DNA from: DATFAS01 sp035254305
GTDB taxonomy: Bacteria > Bacillota > Bacilli > Aneurinibacillales > RAOX-1
Assembly (NCBI GenBank): GCA_035254305.1
Contig: DATFAS010000031.1
Span: 1 to 14,691 of the forward strand
Reading direction: 5' to 3'
Length of the DNA stretch: 14,691 nt
The translations under genes and the position numbers were made by a program. Positions 6,305-14,676 of the stretch are shown one piece after another. Numbering within the stretch: position 1 is the first letter of the stretch; each line of letters starts with the position of its first letter. The notes beneath the pieces were generated by a model. That model was given only the letters and a program-made list of their open reading frames with translations. It searched no databases and was not told the DNA's origin.

Positions 6305-7432
6305 TTAGAAATGTTCCACATGAGCATCCCTTATCAATAGAAATTCATCAAGATTATCCATAAAAATATCCATAAGCTCCGGATCAAAATGTTGTCCACT
6401 TTCTTCCCTAAATAAAGCGAGAATTCGATCTAACTCCCAGGCCCGTTTATACACCCTTTCACTGGCAAGAGCATCAAATACATCAGCGATCGCTGTAATT
6501 CTAGCAAATATATGAATATCCTTTCCTGCAATCCCTCTTGGGTAGCCCTTACCATTCCACTTCTCATGGTGCTGATGTGCCACAATAGCCGCCGCTTGGA
6601 GCAGCTTGCGTGGTGATTTATTCAAAAGCTGGTGGCCAATATTCGTATGAGATTTAATGACCTCAAACTCTTCTTCCGTTAGCTTCCCTGATTTCTCAAG
6701 AACAGCGTCTGGTATAGCTACCTTGCCAATATCGTGCATAGGAGAGACGACTCTCAATACCTCCGCTTCTTGTTCACTTAAACCATACTTTAAAGCCAAC
6801 AGATAGGAGTATTCTGCCACCCTTTTTACATGTAGCCCTGTTTCCTTGGAACGACTCTCCCCTATTTCTGCGATGGTAAAGATGATTTCTTTTTGTGTTT
6901 CTTCTATCTCCCGATGAAGAATGGCAGCTTCCAATGATTTAGCCGCATAGGATGCTGCAAGGGTGAGATGCTCCATGTCCTGCTGAGTGAAAACCGCATC
7001 AACCGTCATCTTATTCACCGCTTGATAAGCTCCCATGATTTCTCCATTGTTATTTTGGAAGGGAATGACCATCACAGCTTTTGTGCAATATCCGGTTTTT
7101 TTATCTACCTCACGATTAAATCGTGAATCTAAATAAGCATCATCAATAATCAAGGATTCATTCTTTGAAATAGCATAGCCAACTAACCCCGAATGGAGTG
7201 GAATTCTTATTTCATCCACACCATGTGCGACCTTCGTCCACAGTTGATTTTGATTTTTATCGATTAACCACATGGTACATCGATCGGCTACGATCAGATC
7301 TCTGCCCATATCCGCCATAAGAATTAATAGTTGATCTAAGCTCTTTTCGTTAGCAATTTTTGCAGCATAAGAGAAGATTACACGTAATATTTGCTCTGGT
7401 GTTAACTCTTTTTGATAGTTTCCGTTTTCCAA
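6305..7432 (-). CDS. GAF-HD-GYP protein, probable cyclic di-GMP phosphodiesterase
   Basis: The 375-residue protein has a GAF sensor domain at about 28-172 and an HD-GYP domain at about 180-365, joined by a short helix. Conserved HD-GYP residues are visible: Glu197 and His201 (ETGLH), HDIGK (233-237), His262, HHE (288-290), GYP (296-298) and Asp317; the common WDG is WNG (292-294), a frequent variant. HD-GYP enzymes hydrolyse cyclic di-GMP, so this is a candidate for removing the product of the SiaD-like cyclase; the GAF domain would bind a small ligand, unknown here. It is cytoplasmic. The start is TTG at 7432, with AGGAGG (7443-7448) 10 nt upstream and no better start. It follows the DUF3307-like gene by 31 nt. 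Confidence 0.9.
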   Translation of the reverse strand: MENGNYQKELTPEQILRVIFSYAAKIANEKSLDQLLILMADMGRDLIVADRCTMWLIDKNQNQLWTKVAHGVDEIRIPLHSGLVGYAISKNESLIIDDAYLDSRFNREVDKKTGYCTKAVMVIPFQNNNGEIMGAYQAVNKMTVDAVFTQQDMEHLTLAASYAAKSLEAAILHREIEETQKEIIFTIAEIGESRSKETGLHVKRVAEYSYLLALKYGLSEQEAEVLRVVSPMHDIGKVAIPDAVLEKSGKLTEEEFEVIKSHTNIGHQLLNKSPRKLLQAAAIVAHQHHEKWNGKGYPRGIAGKDIHIFARITAIADVFDALASERVYKRAWELDRILALFREESGQHFDPELMDIFMDNLDEFLLIRDAHVEHF

Positions 7433-7463
7433 CGCTTTCGGTCCTCCTCACTTCTTGAAGTTA

Positions 7464-7802
7464 TTAGAGCAGCCCCTTCGAAGCCATAAATAAGATGATC
7501 TGAAGCATATGAATCATCTGATCAATCATTAACCCAAGCCCTAAGGGATCCAACCTTTTGTAGAAACCAACAGGCCTAGCTTTTGCATAATCCGCAATCG
7601 CATGAACAATGAATAAGGAAAAAACATCAAAGTAGTTAACAGTTATCCCTGCAAAAGTTGCAGCAATTAGAATGGTCCCCGTCCAAATCCCTGCATGGGT
7701 TACAAGGAGGAGATTATTTTTCCCTTTCATAGTAGCCAGAAAAGTGCTTTGTAAGGAATAGTCTGCTAGAAGGTGCGCAAACACCAAAAGTAAGAAAAGC
7801 AT
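7464..7802 (-). CDS. Small membrane protein, DUF3307-like
   Basis: The 112-residue protein is hydrophobic, with about four potential membrane helices (near 2-16, 30-52, 54-70 and 90-106). The opening HLLADYSLQ and the later HAIADY and DQMIHMLQ motifs resemble the DUF3307 family, whose function is unknown to me. Two adjacent ATG codons exist; the second (7802) is chosen because AAGGAG (7809-7814) then lies 6 nt away rather than 3. It sits 29 nt after the adenylate cyclase gene and 31 nt before the GAF-HD-GYP gene, so it is probably co-transcribed with both. A role in localising or regulating one of them is conceivable but nothing in the sequence shows it. Confidence 0.72.
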   Translation of the reverse strand: MLFLLLVFAHLLADYSLQSTFLATMKGKNNLLLVTHAGIWTGTILIAATFAGITVNYFDVFSLFIVHAIADYAKARPVGFYKRLDPLGLGLMIDQMIHMLQIILFMASKGLL

Positions 7803-7831
7803 CATCTTCTCCTTTTTTTGACGAGAATCAT

Positions 7832-9583
7832 TTAATAGTTCACCTCATATACGTGAACCGGTTCACTCTTCCCTTTCACCTGGATCGTTCCTAGTGAATT
7901 CATGTTTACTTCGTCTATATTCATGGATGATAATCGATCATATATTTGCTGGCTGACAATAATTTGATTGGGTTTAGCATTCGATTCTAGGCGTGCAGCA
8001 AGATTGACGGTATCTCCAATGGCGGTATAATCCAACCGCTGCATAGCCCCAATATTACCGACAACGGCTTCTCCACAATGAATCCCAATACCAAAGGCCA
8101 CCGTTCGACCATATTTCTTTTCAATTTCCTTCTGTACTTGAAGGGCACTTCGCTGAATATCGATCGCAGTTTTCACTGCCTGTAATTCATGGTTCTCGAC
8201 GGATAAGGGAGCATTATAAATAGCCATGACCGCATCCCCAATAAATTTATCTAAAGTTCCCCCATGTTTAAATATGGCGGCAGTAATATCGGAGAAGAAA
8301 CTATTCAGAACATCTACAACCTCTTCTGGGCTTAACTTCTCCGATAAGGGAGTGAAGCCACGAATATCTAGAAAAAGCACAGAAATATATTGCTTAACGC
8401 CACCGAGTTTAATATTGTCTTCCCCTAAACGAATAATTTCACCCACAACCTGCGGTGCCACAAACCGGCCAAACAATCGAATAACCTGCTGTCTCTCCTT
8501 ACGTTCATTAAAAAAGTTATAGCCGATATGCCCTGCATAGGATAGAAGTAACACCACGATGGGTGCGACAATAGTTATATATAAATGATAGTAATTCATG
8601 ATAAAGAGGGATAGGAAGGCATAAAGCACAGCAAGGAATAGTGTCAGTGGTACTCCTAGTCTCATTGAACATGCCCTCGCTACCCATTGGCCAATGATTA
8701 CAAAAGCCAGAATGAACGCCCATTCCAAGCCAATCGGACGGATAGAACGATCGTGAAGCAGCGCATCGATCATATAGGCGTGGATGACTACTCCATTCAC
8801 TTCGTTTCCAATCGGTGTAGGATAATGATCGAATAATCCTTTCGACGTAGGACCGATAATCAGCAGCTTATCCTTGAGATTTTTTACTGGGACATCTCCA
8901 TTGAGAATATCTATATACGAATAAACCGGATAGTTCATCCCCAACTCATAAGGAATGGTCCATCGATTAAGAAAATCCATGGGGAACTTCTCTTCTTTAA
9001 TGGGAAAACCCGAATAACTCTCTGCAGCAACCTGATCGATCGAAGAGATCGGTTGCCCTTGATAACTAAATCGATATAATCCCGTCCGAACTACTCCATC
9101 GTTATCTGGCATCACATTAATATGTCCGGTTAAGAAAGATTGTAGGGCAGGAATCGGTTGAACCAAGGTCTGAACTTGTAATTGTCTATTCTTAACTGCG
9201 GGGGAGAATTCACCATATTCCGCTAAGATAGGGAAACGGAGCTTCTTTAGTGCCTGCGCGAGTTCTTCATCTGTTGCCCCGTTAGAACTGGGTTCGGAAA
9301 ATAAAATATCAAAGACTGTTACTCGCGGCTGGGCTTTAGCCAAGGCTTCGATGAATTTCGTATGAATCTCGCGATTCCAGGGCCATTGACCCAATTGATT
9401 CAGAGATTTGGCATCTATACCTATAATGGCAATTCCCGGGTCTGCTTGCTGTTTATCAGACCATCTCATCCGCAAATCACTGCTCAAATTTTCAACAGAT
9501 TGAAAGAAGCTCATCTGTTGAAATACCATCATTATGAGAAATATAACGATGGATACAGCACTTCGTGGAATCCATTTTTTCAT
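7832..9583 (-). CDS. CHASE2-domain class III adenylate cyclase
   Basis: The 583-residue protein has an N-terminal membrane helix (about 9-26), an extracytoplasmic CHASE2 domain (about 27-283), three membrane helices (about 286-303, 312-330, 334-356) and a cytoplasmic class III cyclase domain (about 395-580). Catalytic features are complete: metal-binding Asp406 (FLDIRGFT) and Asp450 (KFIGD), Lys446 and Thr520 at the purine-specifying positions, and Asn527/Arg531 in GDTVNLAARLE. The Lys/Thr pair is the class IIIb pattern associated with ATP, so the product should be cAMP. The start at 9583 has GAAGGTG (9591-9597) 7 nt upstream and opens the first helix directly; an in-frame TTG at 9673 would add 30 residues that run into the protease gene and look unlike a leader. 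CHASE2 proteins often lie near FecR-domain proteins, as here. Confidence 0.92.
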   Translation of the reverse strand: MKKWIPRSAVSIVIFLIMMVFQQMSFFQSVENLSSDLRMRWSDKQQADPGIAIIGIDAKSLNQLGQWPWNREIHTKFIEALAKAQPRVTVFDILFSEPSSNGATDEELAQALKKLRFPILAEYGEFSPAVKNRQLQVQTLVQPIPALQSFLTGHINVMPDNDGVVRTGLYRFSYQGQPISSIDQVAAESYSGFPIKEEKFPMDFLNRWTIPYELGMNYPVYSYIDILNGDVPVKNLKDKLLIIGPTSKGLFDHYPTPIGNEVNGVVIHAYMIDALLHDRSIRPIGLEWAFILAFVIIGQWVARACSMRLGVPLTLFLAVLYAFLSLFIMNYYHLYITIVAPIVVLLLSYAGHIGYNFFNERKERQQVIRLFGRFVAPQVVGEIIRLGEDNIKLGGVKQYISVLFLDIRGFTPLSEKLSPEEVVDVLNSFFSDITAAIFKHGGTLDKFIGDAVMAIYNAPLSVENHELQAVKTAIDIQRSALQVQKEIEKKYGRTVAFGIGIHCGEAVVGNIGAMQRLDYTAIGDTVNLAARLESNAKPNQIIVSQQIYDRLSSMNIDEVNMNSLGTIQVKGKSEPVHVYEVNY

Positions 9584-9620
9584 TCCATTGCACCTTCCCC
9601 CATTTATTCTCGTTTGGGTT

Positions 9621-11135
9621 CTACATATCTGGAGTATAGTGGACAGATAACTGATACTTCCCGTTAACAGCATGATGATAGTAGTCTTGTAAGTGGAAGA
9701 AAATCTCTCCTGCAGAGATAGGCATCTCCATACTCTCCATTCTCTTGCCTTCTTCTACAATAGAATTATCAAGCACTTCTTTCTGATTCGCTGTTTCAAC
9801 CGTTAAAACTGGGTCCATTCTAAGGGTATCTGTCGTTACCTTTACTTGTATCCTCCCAGCACTAGGATAGCTCACCCTATACCAATCCTCATCGTTGGGT
9901 ACTTCAAAGCGACCTACGATCTGCAAATCCTCCGCTGCTGGTTTCGTTTCTGAATCTTCTCTATAATTATTGGAGATTGATTCAGGCTGAATATGAAATG
10001 TTGTGTTTAGTAGATATGGTTCTCTTGTACGATTAGCAGTTGCTATATAGAGATAGACCACTCCTTTTTTAACTGCGCTGTCTATCTCACCTGTATTTTC
10101 AATCACTAATTCCTTGTCTTGCCCGTACAACACCATATGGCTGGGCTTAGAATTATAAATATGTATTATTCCATCGTCTAAAATATGTATTTTGTACCAA
10201 TCACCTGGAGAATCAGGAGTCAACATTCCCTGAAGCTGTGAGGAGGTTGAGATGGTTGCTGCTTGTTCGAAGCTATGATTTTGCGTGAAAATCGTTTCTG
10301 GGGGATTCATAGCCATCTGTATTGCGTGAATTTCATTAACCAGCCCGAAACCAGTTTGTGCATTCCATCCTTCCTTATCTAGTGGATCCGCTGTTGCTTC
10401 TATGATGTGACGAACTTGAAAAGGGGTAAGCTTAGGGTTTTCAATCCATACCTTTGCAGCAACTCTAGCAACCTGAGGAGCTGCCATGGAGGTGCCGGAC
10501 TCTTGAATTGCTCTTCCACCCCTTGTGATCGTTTCGATATTTTCGCCTAATGAAACTACTTTTAATTCCGGTCCTTTATTCGAATAAGATAATAGCTTCT
10601 GATTATGATCCACTGCACCCACACTTAAAACGGTAGGGAAGGCAGCTGGATAGGCAACATCTCCACCATCATTCCCTGCTGCTGCAATCACCAAGGAGCC
10701 TTTCGATTCGGCATATTGAACGGCTTCTTCAAGTTCCTTAGAATAAATAGGGTCAGCCAATGATAGCACCAGAATTCGTGCCCCTTTATCCACAGCCAAT
10801 CGAATCCCTTCAGCTACTGTTTGCGGATCACCATATGCATCTTGATCAAGGACCTTGATTGGCATAATTTTGATCTGACTCTTCCACTTATCCTGATCAG
10901 CCCCAACTAAAGCTCCTACTACGGATGTCCCATGACCATGATCATCATGAGGAGTATTACCAGGCTGAACAAGGTTCAATCCAGGAATAAACATGGAATT
11001 CAAACTATGTAGCGTTTCATCAACCCCTGTATCTAGTACAGCTATCTTCAGCTGAGTAGTATCCTCTTGAGCATAAACCATCGTTGCAGTTAACAAGAAA
11101 AATAAAATATATAGTCCTATTGTCCCTAGTTTCAT
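9621..11135 (-). CDS. Secreted subtilisin-like (S8) serine protease with PPC-like C-terminus
   Basis: The 504-residue product starts with a signal peptide (about 1-22, ending VYA). The S8 catalytic domain follows at once (about 29-275), with Asp35 (VLDTGVD), His68 (HGHGTS), oxyanion Asn155 (AAAGNDGG) and Ser216 (GTSMAAP). Only about seven residues separate the predicted cleavage site from the domain, so there is no I9-type propeptide. Residues about 285-380 and 395-500 resemble two prepeptidase-C-terminal (PPC) beta domains, each with a DWY motif (312-314, 417-419). It should act outside the membrane. The ATG at 11135 has no good ribosome site: AAGGAG is 17 nt away; no alternative in-frame start is nearby. 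The cyclase gene follows after 37 nt, so the two are likely co-transcribed; the SLH/FecR protein is a possible substrate by proximity only. Confidence 0.9.
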   Translation of the reverse strand: MKLGTIGLYILFFLLTATMVYAQEDTTQLKIAVLDTGVDETLHSLNSMFIPGLNLVQPGNTPHDDHGHGTSVVGALVGADQDKWKSQIKIMPIKVLDQDAYGDPQTVAEGIRLAVDKGARILVLSLADPIYSKELEEAVQYAESKGSLVIAAAGNDGGDVAYPAAFPTVLSVGAVDHNQKLLSYSNKGPELKVVSLGENIETITRGGRAIQESGTSMAAPQVARVAAKVWIENPKLTPFQVRHIIEATADPLDKEGWNAQTGFGLVNEIHAIQMAMNPPETIFTQNHSFEQAATISTSSQLQGMLTPDSPGDWYKIHILDDGIIHIYNSKPSHMVLYGQDKELVIENTGEIDSAVKKGVVYLYIATANRTREPYLLNTTFHIQPESISNNYREDSETKPAAEDLQIVGRFEVPNDEDWYRVSYPSAGRIQVKVTTDTLRMDPVLTVETANQKEVLDNSIVEEGKRMESMEMPISAGEIFFHLQDYYHHAVNGKYQLSVHYTPDM

Positions 11136-11178
11136 AGAAAGGTATTTGACTTCTCCTTCCCTTTAAATCTCTGTTTCT

Positions 11179-11184
11179 ATTGTA
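11179..11184 (-). promoter_or_regulatory. Possible -10 box for the protease-cyclase operon
   Basis: TACAAT on the minus strand lies 43 nt upstream of the protease start and downstream of the SLH-gene terminator, where an operon promoter is expected. The -35 region at 17-nt spacing (ATAGAT) is poor, so this is a weak call. Confidence 0.35.
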
Positions 11185-11226
11185 CTATATATTTCGACAG
11201 GATCTATGAATTTGTACCAACATTTA

Positions 11227-11258
11227 GAAAAATGGCTGTCGATTCTTGATCGACAGCC
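11227..11258 (-). terminator. Strong intrinsic terminator after the SLH/FecR gene
   Basis: A perfect 10-bp stem (GGCTGTCGAT with ATCGACAGCC; 11249-11258 and 11234-11243) closes a 5-nt loop and is followed on the minus strand by ATTTTTCT. It begins about 20 nt after the stop codon of the SLH gene. An A-run on its other side also gives a short T-run in the plus direction. It separates the SLH gene from the protease operon. Confidence 0.9.
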
Positions 11259-11277
11259 TTAAAAATTATGTTCCTAA

Positions 11278-14200
11278 CTATAAAATAGTAAAGGCACCAT
11301 AAGGAACTGAAATATTATAGCTTGCTGTATCTGTATTCACGAGTGTTAGAGTCTGACTAATACCAACATAGATATAAGAACCCTTCGTATAGGTTCCAGA
11401 AGTTGCAATCGTTCCATCACTTTTTAATAGAGTATAGCTGCCGTTCCCTTCTAATAGCACAGATACATTATCATCCGTAGTATTTTTCAGGTGAATAGCA
11501 GTCCCTCCAAGTAGGATCCTCGATAAAGCAGGTGTTGTCGATGATGTAATGGAAAAGGCACCTGTTGGAACGCCTATCACATGGTCCGTAGTACCCGTAT
11601 TCGTGATTACTAACTTTTCTGAAGCATCGACATAGATGTTGAAATCACTTGCACCTTCTTTATATTGTGCTACAGTCCCATTAGCTCTATAACGTACCCA
11701 GTCACAAAGCCCAATTGAGTTCGCAATAAGAATTCCTCCTGAAGAGTTATTCACTAGTTGCATACTTCCTCCCACAGGGATTGTAGTATACGTTATTGCA
11801 GGGTTGGTCAAGTCGTTGATGGTAACATCGCCTGCAGGGACACTCAATACATTATCCGTAGTGCCTGTATTCATGATCTCTATTTTTTCCCCTGCTCCAA
11901 TAAAGATACTGTAACCTGATCCGTTCTCTTTATTAACGATCGTTGTTCCATCAGCCAAATGATTCACCCATTCATATACGCCACTTGGATTTTCAACGAT
12001 AATTCCCTCTGAAGTTGTATTCACTAATTGTTTACTTCCTCCAGCAGGAATGATGGCCTTCGTTATTACAGGACCTGTCGTATCAGTGATCGTAACTGTC
12101 CCAGCAGGAAAACTTAAAACATTTTCCTTCGTATCTGTATTGGTGATCACTGCTTTTCCTCCAGCAGCAATCCCGATTTCAGAACCGTAAATCGCATTTT
12201 CCTTACCAAAGGCTTCTATCGTTCCATCTGCGTAATAGTGCACCCAATCATAAATGCAAGTTGTATTATCAAGGAAAACGGGCCCTATATTTTTATTTGC
12301 CAGTATCACACTTCCTCCCGCTGGGAGTGTTTTATGCTCTAGAGCAGGAGTCGAACTAGATGTAATGGTTAGGGTACCCACATCCAGGGACGAATCAGAA
12401 GTACCTACATTCGTTAATACAGTTTTACTACCTGGACCGATATAAATATCTAAACCTCTTCCTTGATTATAATCCCGTACTGATCCATCACTTAAATAAT
12501 TAGCCCATTCATATACACCATTTACATTTAATTGTACGGAGTCTTGTTGGGACGTGTTATTCGTAAGTACAATGGATTGACCAGCTTTGATAATTGTACC
12601 CGTACCCGTGCTCACATTAACAGTCATTTGAACGGGTACATTGGCATGCTGGCTATCCTCTACCGTAGCTGTAATTACTGTTGTGCCAACTGCTATTGGC
12701 GTTATCGTTAAGCTTCCATTTGCCGTACCTACATTTACAATTCCAGCAGTACTATATGTAGCATTAACCACTGTAAGCTGATCTCCTGTATCTAGATCTT
12801 TCGCCAAATCAGAAGCGGTAAGTGTTACTGATGAACCTCCTAATACCAAGTTCTTAACTGGAACATCTAGTGCCACAGGTGCATGATTCGCAGCACCGCC
12901 ATTCGAAACAGGTGATGGTGTGGAGTTTTGAGGTGTAGGTGGTTTATTCACCTGGTTTGCATTTTGGATACTATTGTCTAATAGTTCGGTATCCTTCTTT
13001 TCCTGTTGTTTCTTTATCTCTTCTATTGGAGCCAAAGGCGGCTTCTCGAACTTACTCTGTTGAAGAATCTGATTCACTAGGTCTGGGTTCTGATTCTTCA
13101 TTTTTAGAACCTTTTCTTCGAATTTACTCTTTAATTCATCCTCTTTCGTGTTCTCTTGTTGTTGGTGTTGTTTTTCTTGGGTAACAATTTGTTCTACACT
13201 TTCCTTAACAAATGGACTGACCTTGTCCAATGAAAGATCACTTATATTAGGTTTAGAAGTAGGAGTGGGAACAGTAGCCTGTTGGTTAGCTGTTAACAAT
13301 GTTTGCTGTTCCGTTGTCTGAGAGTTATGAACACCTACTGCACCAGTGAAAACCCCAATATTTGATTTTCCTGAAGAATCTACATCTACAGAGAAAGTTG
13401 TTCCCCTTACGCCTGCAATAGCGGTTGGTGTTTCTACCTCAAACTTCGATTCAGAGCTAAACAGATTCTTTACCTTAGCAACTACACTCCCCGTCCACAC
13501 TTTAAACGAAGCCTGCTTCACGATCTCAAAGCTTACCTGCTGACTCTTTGCTTGTTCCTCTTCTCCTAAACCAATAACCTTATAGGAGTAAGTATTACCT
13601 GGTTCAAGTTCTTCATCGGTCCAGTCCGTACTACTTGAGTCACTCACATAGGGTTCATTATTATCGTCTACATCTTCATTACGTGCACGATAAATCGAAT
13701 AGATATTAACAGGTTCATCCGTTTGCCAATTCAATGCGACTTCAGCTTCGTCCGCCCTACCTCTTAAGAGGATGGCATCTTCCACAGTACGAATGTCTTG
13801 GGCTTGAACCTGATGTTTCTTCTGTGTCTTCTGGAATACATCCAATTGCTGCACTGTAACCCGAGAGTTTGGCCCGATGTAGAGAGTATCTCCATCCGTG
13901 GACTTCACCGTTACATGGGACTGCTTACCCGTTTGAATCTCAGTACCTACACCGAGCACTTCCCCCTGCACCACAGCATGGGTAGAACCATTCGACCCTG
14001 CAGTCACTTCACCTACTAGATCATCAATCACGACCTGAAGATTCATCCGTTTCTTGTATTGCGACTCCCGATAGTCAAGGGTATTAACCAGCAGTATACT
14101 TGCCTGTCCACGGGTAAGTAAGCTATTAGGCGCATACGTGTCAATCGTCATCCCTGATACAACACCTATACTTTTAAGTCCAAGAATCGCCTGCTGCATT

Positions 14201-14676
14201 GCCGGAGTAACGGCCGATAAATCCTGAAAGGAATTGGATAGGTTCCCCTTTAGATCCATATTCAGTGCACTTGCTAGCAACAGTGCAGCCTCACCACGAG
14301 TAAGCTCTTGATTAGGGTTCGGATCAACCAAACTCCAATCGGTATTTAACAGGATCCCACTTCGATACCCCTCTTCCCATACTTTAGAGGCCCAATGCTG
14401 TTTAACTGCCTCGGAGAATGGCACAGGACCTTGAATGATCGGCTTCACATGTAGAGAATGGAGAAGCATTCGAAGGTATTCAGATCGAGTCACCGTCTTA
14501 TCCGGCATGAATTGATCCTTACTAACACCTCCAACTACTCCCTTACTAAATAGGCGGTTGATATCATTCTGGGCATAGTGACCTTCAATATCACTAAAAG
14601 GGGACTTCGCACTTCCAACTACCGGTAATAATGTTAAAAATGAAAAAGCTAGAAAAGCTGAAATGAATGGTTTCAA
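11278..14676 (-). CDS. SLH-anchored surface protein with interrupted FecR domain and five C-terminal repeats
   Basis: The 1132-residue protein has a signal peptide (about 1-23), three SLH domains (about 25-70, 85-140, 148-200) that should hold it to the cell-wall polymer, and a FecR-like domain in two halves (about 216-280 and 390-450, the latter with ETPTAIAGVRGTTFSV). Between the halves lies a fibronectin-III-like segment (about 300-388). A charged, Gln-rich, coiled-coil-like linker (about 480-575), a Pro/Ser-rich stretch (about 578-600) and an Ig-like domain (about 600-690) lead to five tandem repeats of about 80-92 residues (695-1132). The start is TTG at 14676: AAGGGAG (14684-14690) lies 7 nt upstream and the signal peptide opens there. 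The promoter is outside the window. The role may be a surface scaffold or sensor; no enzyme motif is seen. Confidence 0.88.
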   Translation of the reverse strand: MKPFISAFLAFSFLTLLPVVGSAKSPFSDIEGHYAQNDINRLFSKGVVGGVSKDQFMPDKTVTRSEYLRMLLHSLHVKPIIQGPVPFSEAVKQHWASKVWEEGYRSGILLNTDWSLVDPNPNQELTRGEAALLLASALNMDLKGNLSNSFQDLSAVTPAMQQAILGLKSIGVVSGMTIDTYAPNSLLTRGQASILLVNTLDYRESQYKKRMNLQVVIDDLVGEVTAGSNGSTHAVVQGEVLGVGTEIQTGKQSHVTVKSTDGDTLYIGPNSRVTVQQLDVFQKTQKKHQVQAQDIRTVEDAILLRGRADEAEVALNWQTDEPVNIYSIYRARNEDVDDNNEPYVSDSSSTDWTDEELEPGNTYSYKVIGLGEEEQAKSQQVSFEIVKQASFKVWTGSVVAKVKNLFSSESKFEVETPTAIAGVRGTTFSVDVDSSGKSNIGVFTGAVGVHNSQTTEQQTLLTANQQATVPTPTSKPNISDLSLDKVSPFVKESVEQIVTQEKQHQQQENTKEDELKSKFEEKVLKMKNQNPDLVNQILQQSKFEKPPLAPIEEIKKQQEKKDTELLDNSIQNANQVNKPPTPQNSTPSPVSNGGAANHAPVALDVPVKNLVLGGSSVTLTASDLAKDLDTGDQLTVVNATYSTAGIVNVGTANGSLTITPIAVGTTVITATVEDSQHANVPVQMTVNVSTGTGTIIKAGQSIVLTNNTSQQDSVQLNVNGVYEWANYLSDGSVRDYNQGRGLDIYIGPGSKTVLTNVGTSDSSLDVGTLTITSSSTPALEHKTLPAGGSVILANKNIGPVFLDNTTCIYDWVHYYADGTIEAFGKENAIYGSEIGIAAGGKAVITNTDTKENVLSFPAGTVTITDTTGPVITKAIIPAGGSKQLVNTTSEGIIVENPSGVYEWVNHLADGTTIVNKENGSGYSIFIGAGEKIEIMNTGTTDNVLSVPAGDVTINDLTNPAITYTTIPVGGSMQLVNNSSGGILIANSIGLCDWVRYRANGTVAQYKEGASDFNIYVDASEKLVITNTGTTDHVIGVPTGAFSITSSTTPALSRILLGGTAIHLKNTTDDNVSVLLEGNGSYTLLKSDGTIATSGTYTKGSYIYVGISQTLTLVNTDTASYNISVPYGAFTIL
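11281..12594 (-). repeat. Five tandem ~88-residue protein repeats in the SLH/FecR protein
   Basis: Repeats are R1 12331-12594, R2 12055-12330, R3 11785-12054, R4 11518-11784 and a shorter R5 11281-11517. Shared features in order are an opening PAGGS(I/K)xLxN, a V(Y)EWVxYxADGT-like core, a (I)YIGxGxK turn, (V)ITNTGTTDNVLSVPAG and a closing TITxxTxPA. R5 has lost the EW core and ends the protein. Divergence between copies shows old duplications. The pattern suggests beta-rich modules; I do not recognise the family. Confidence 0.8.

Noticed and set aside
9584..9673. Thirty-residue N-terminal extension of the CHASE2 cyclase overlapping the protease gene
   Set aside because: The TTG at 9673 lies inside the protease coding sequence; the ATG at 9583 has a good ribosome site and opens the first membrane helix.
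12939..13184. Plus-strand open frames opposite the SLH/FecR linker
   Set aside because: They are antisense shadows of the Gln/Lys-rich linker, which lacks stop codons on the other strand; no ribosome sites support them.
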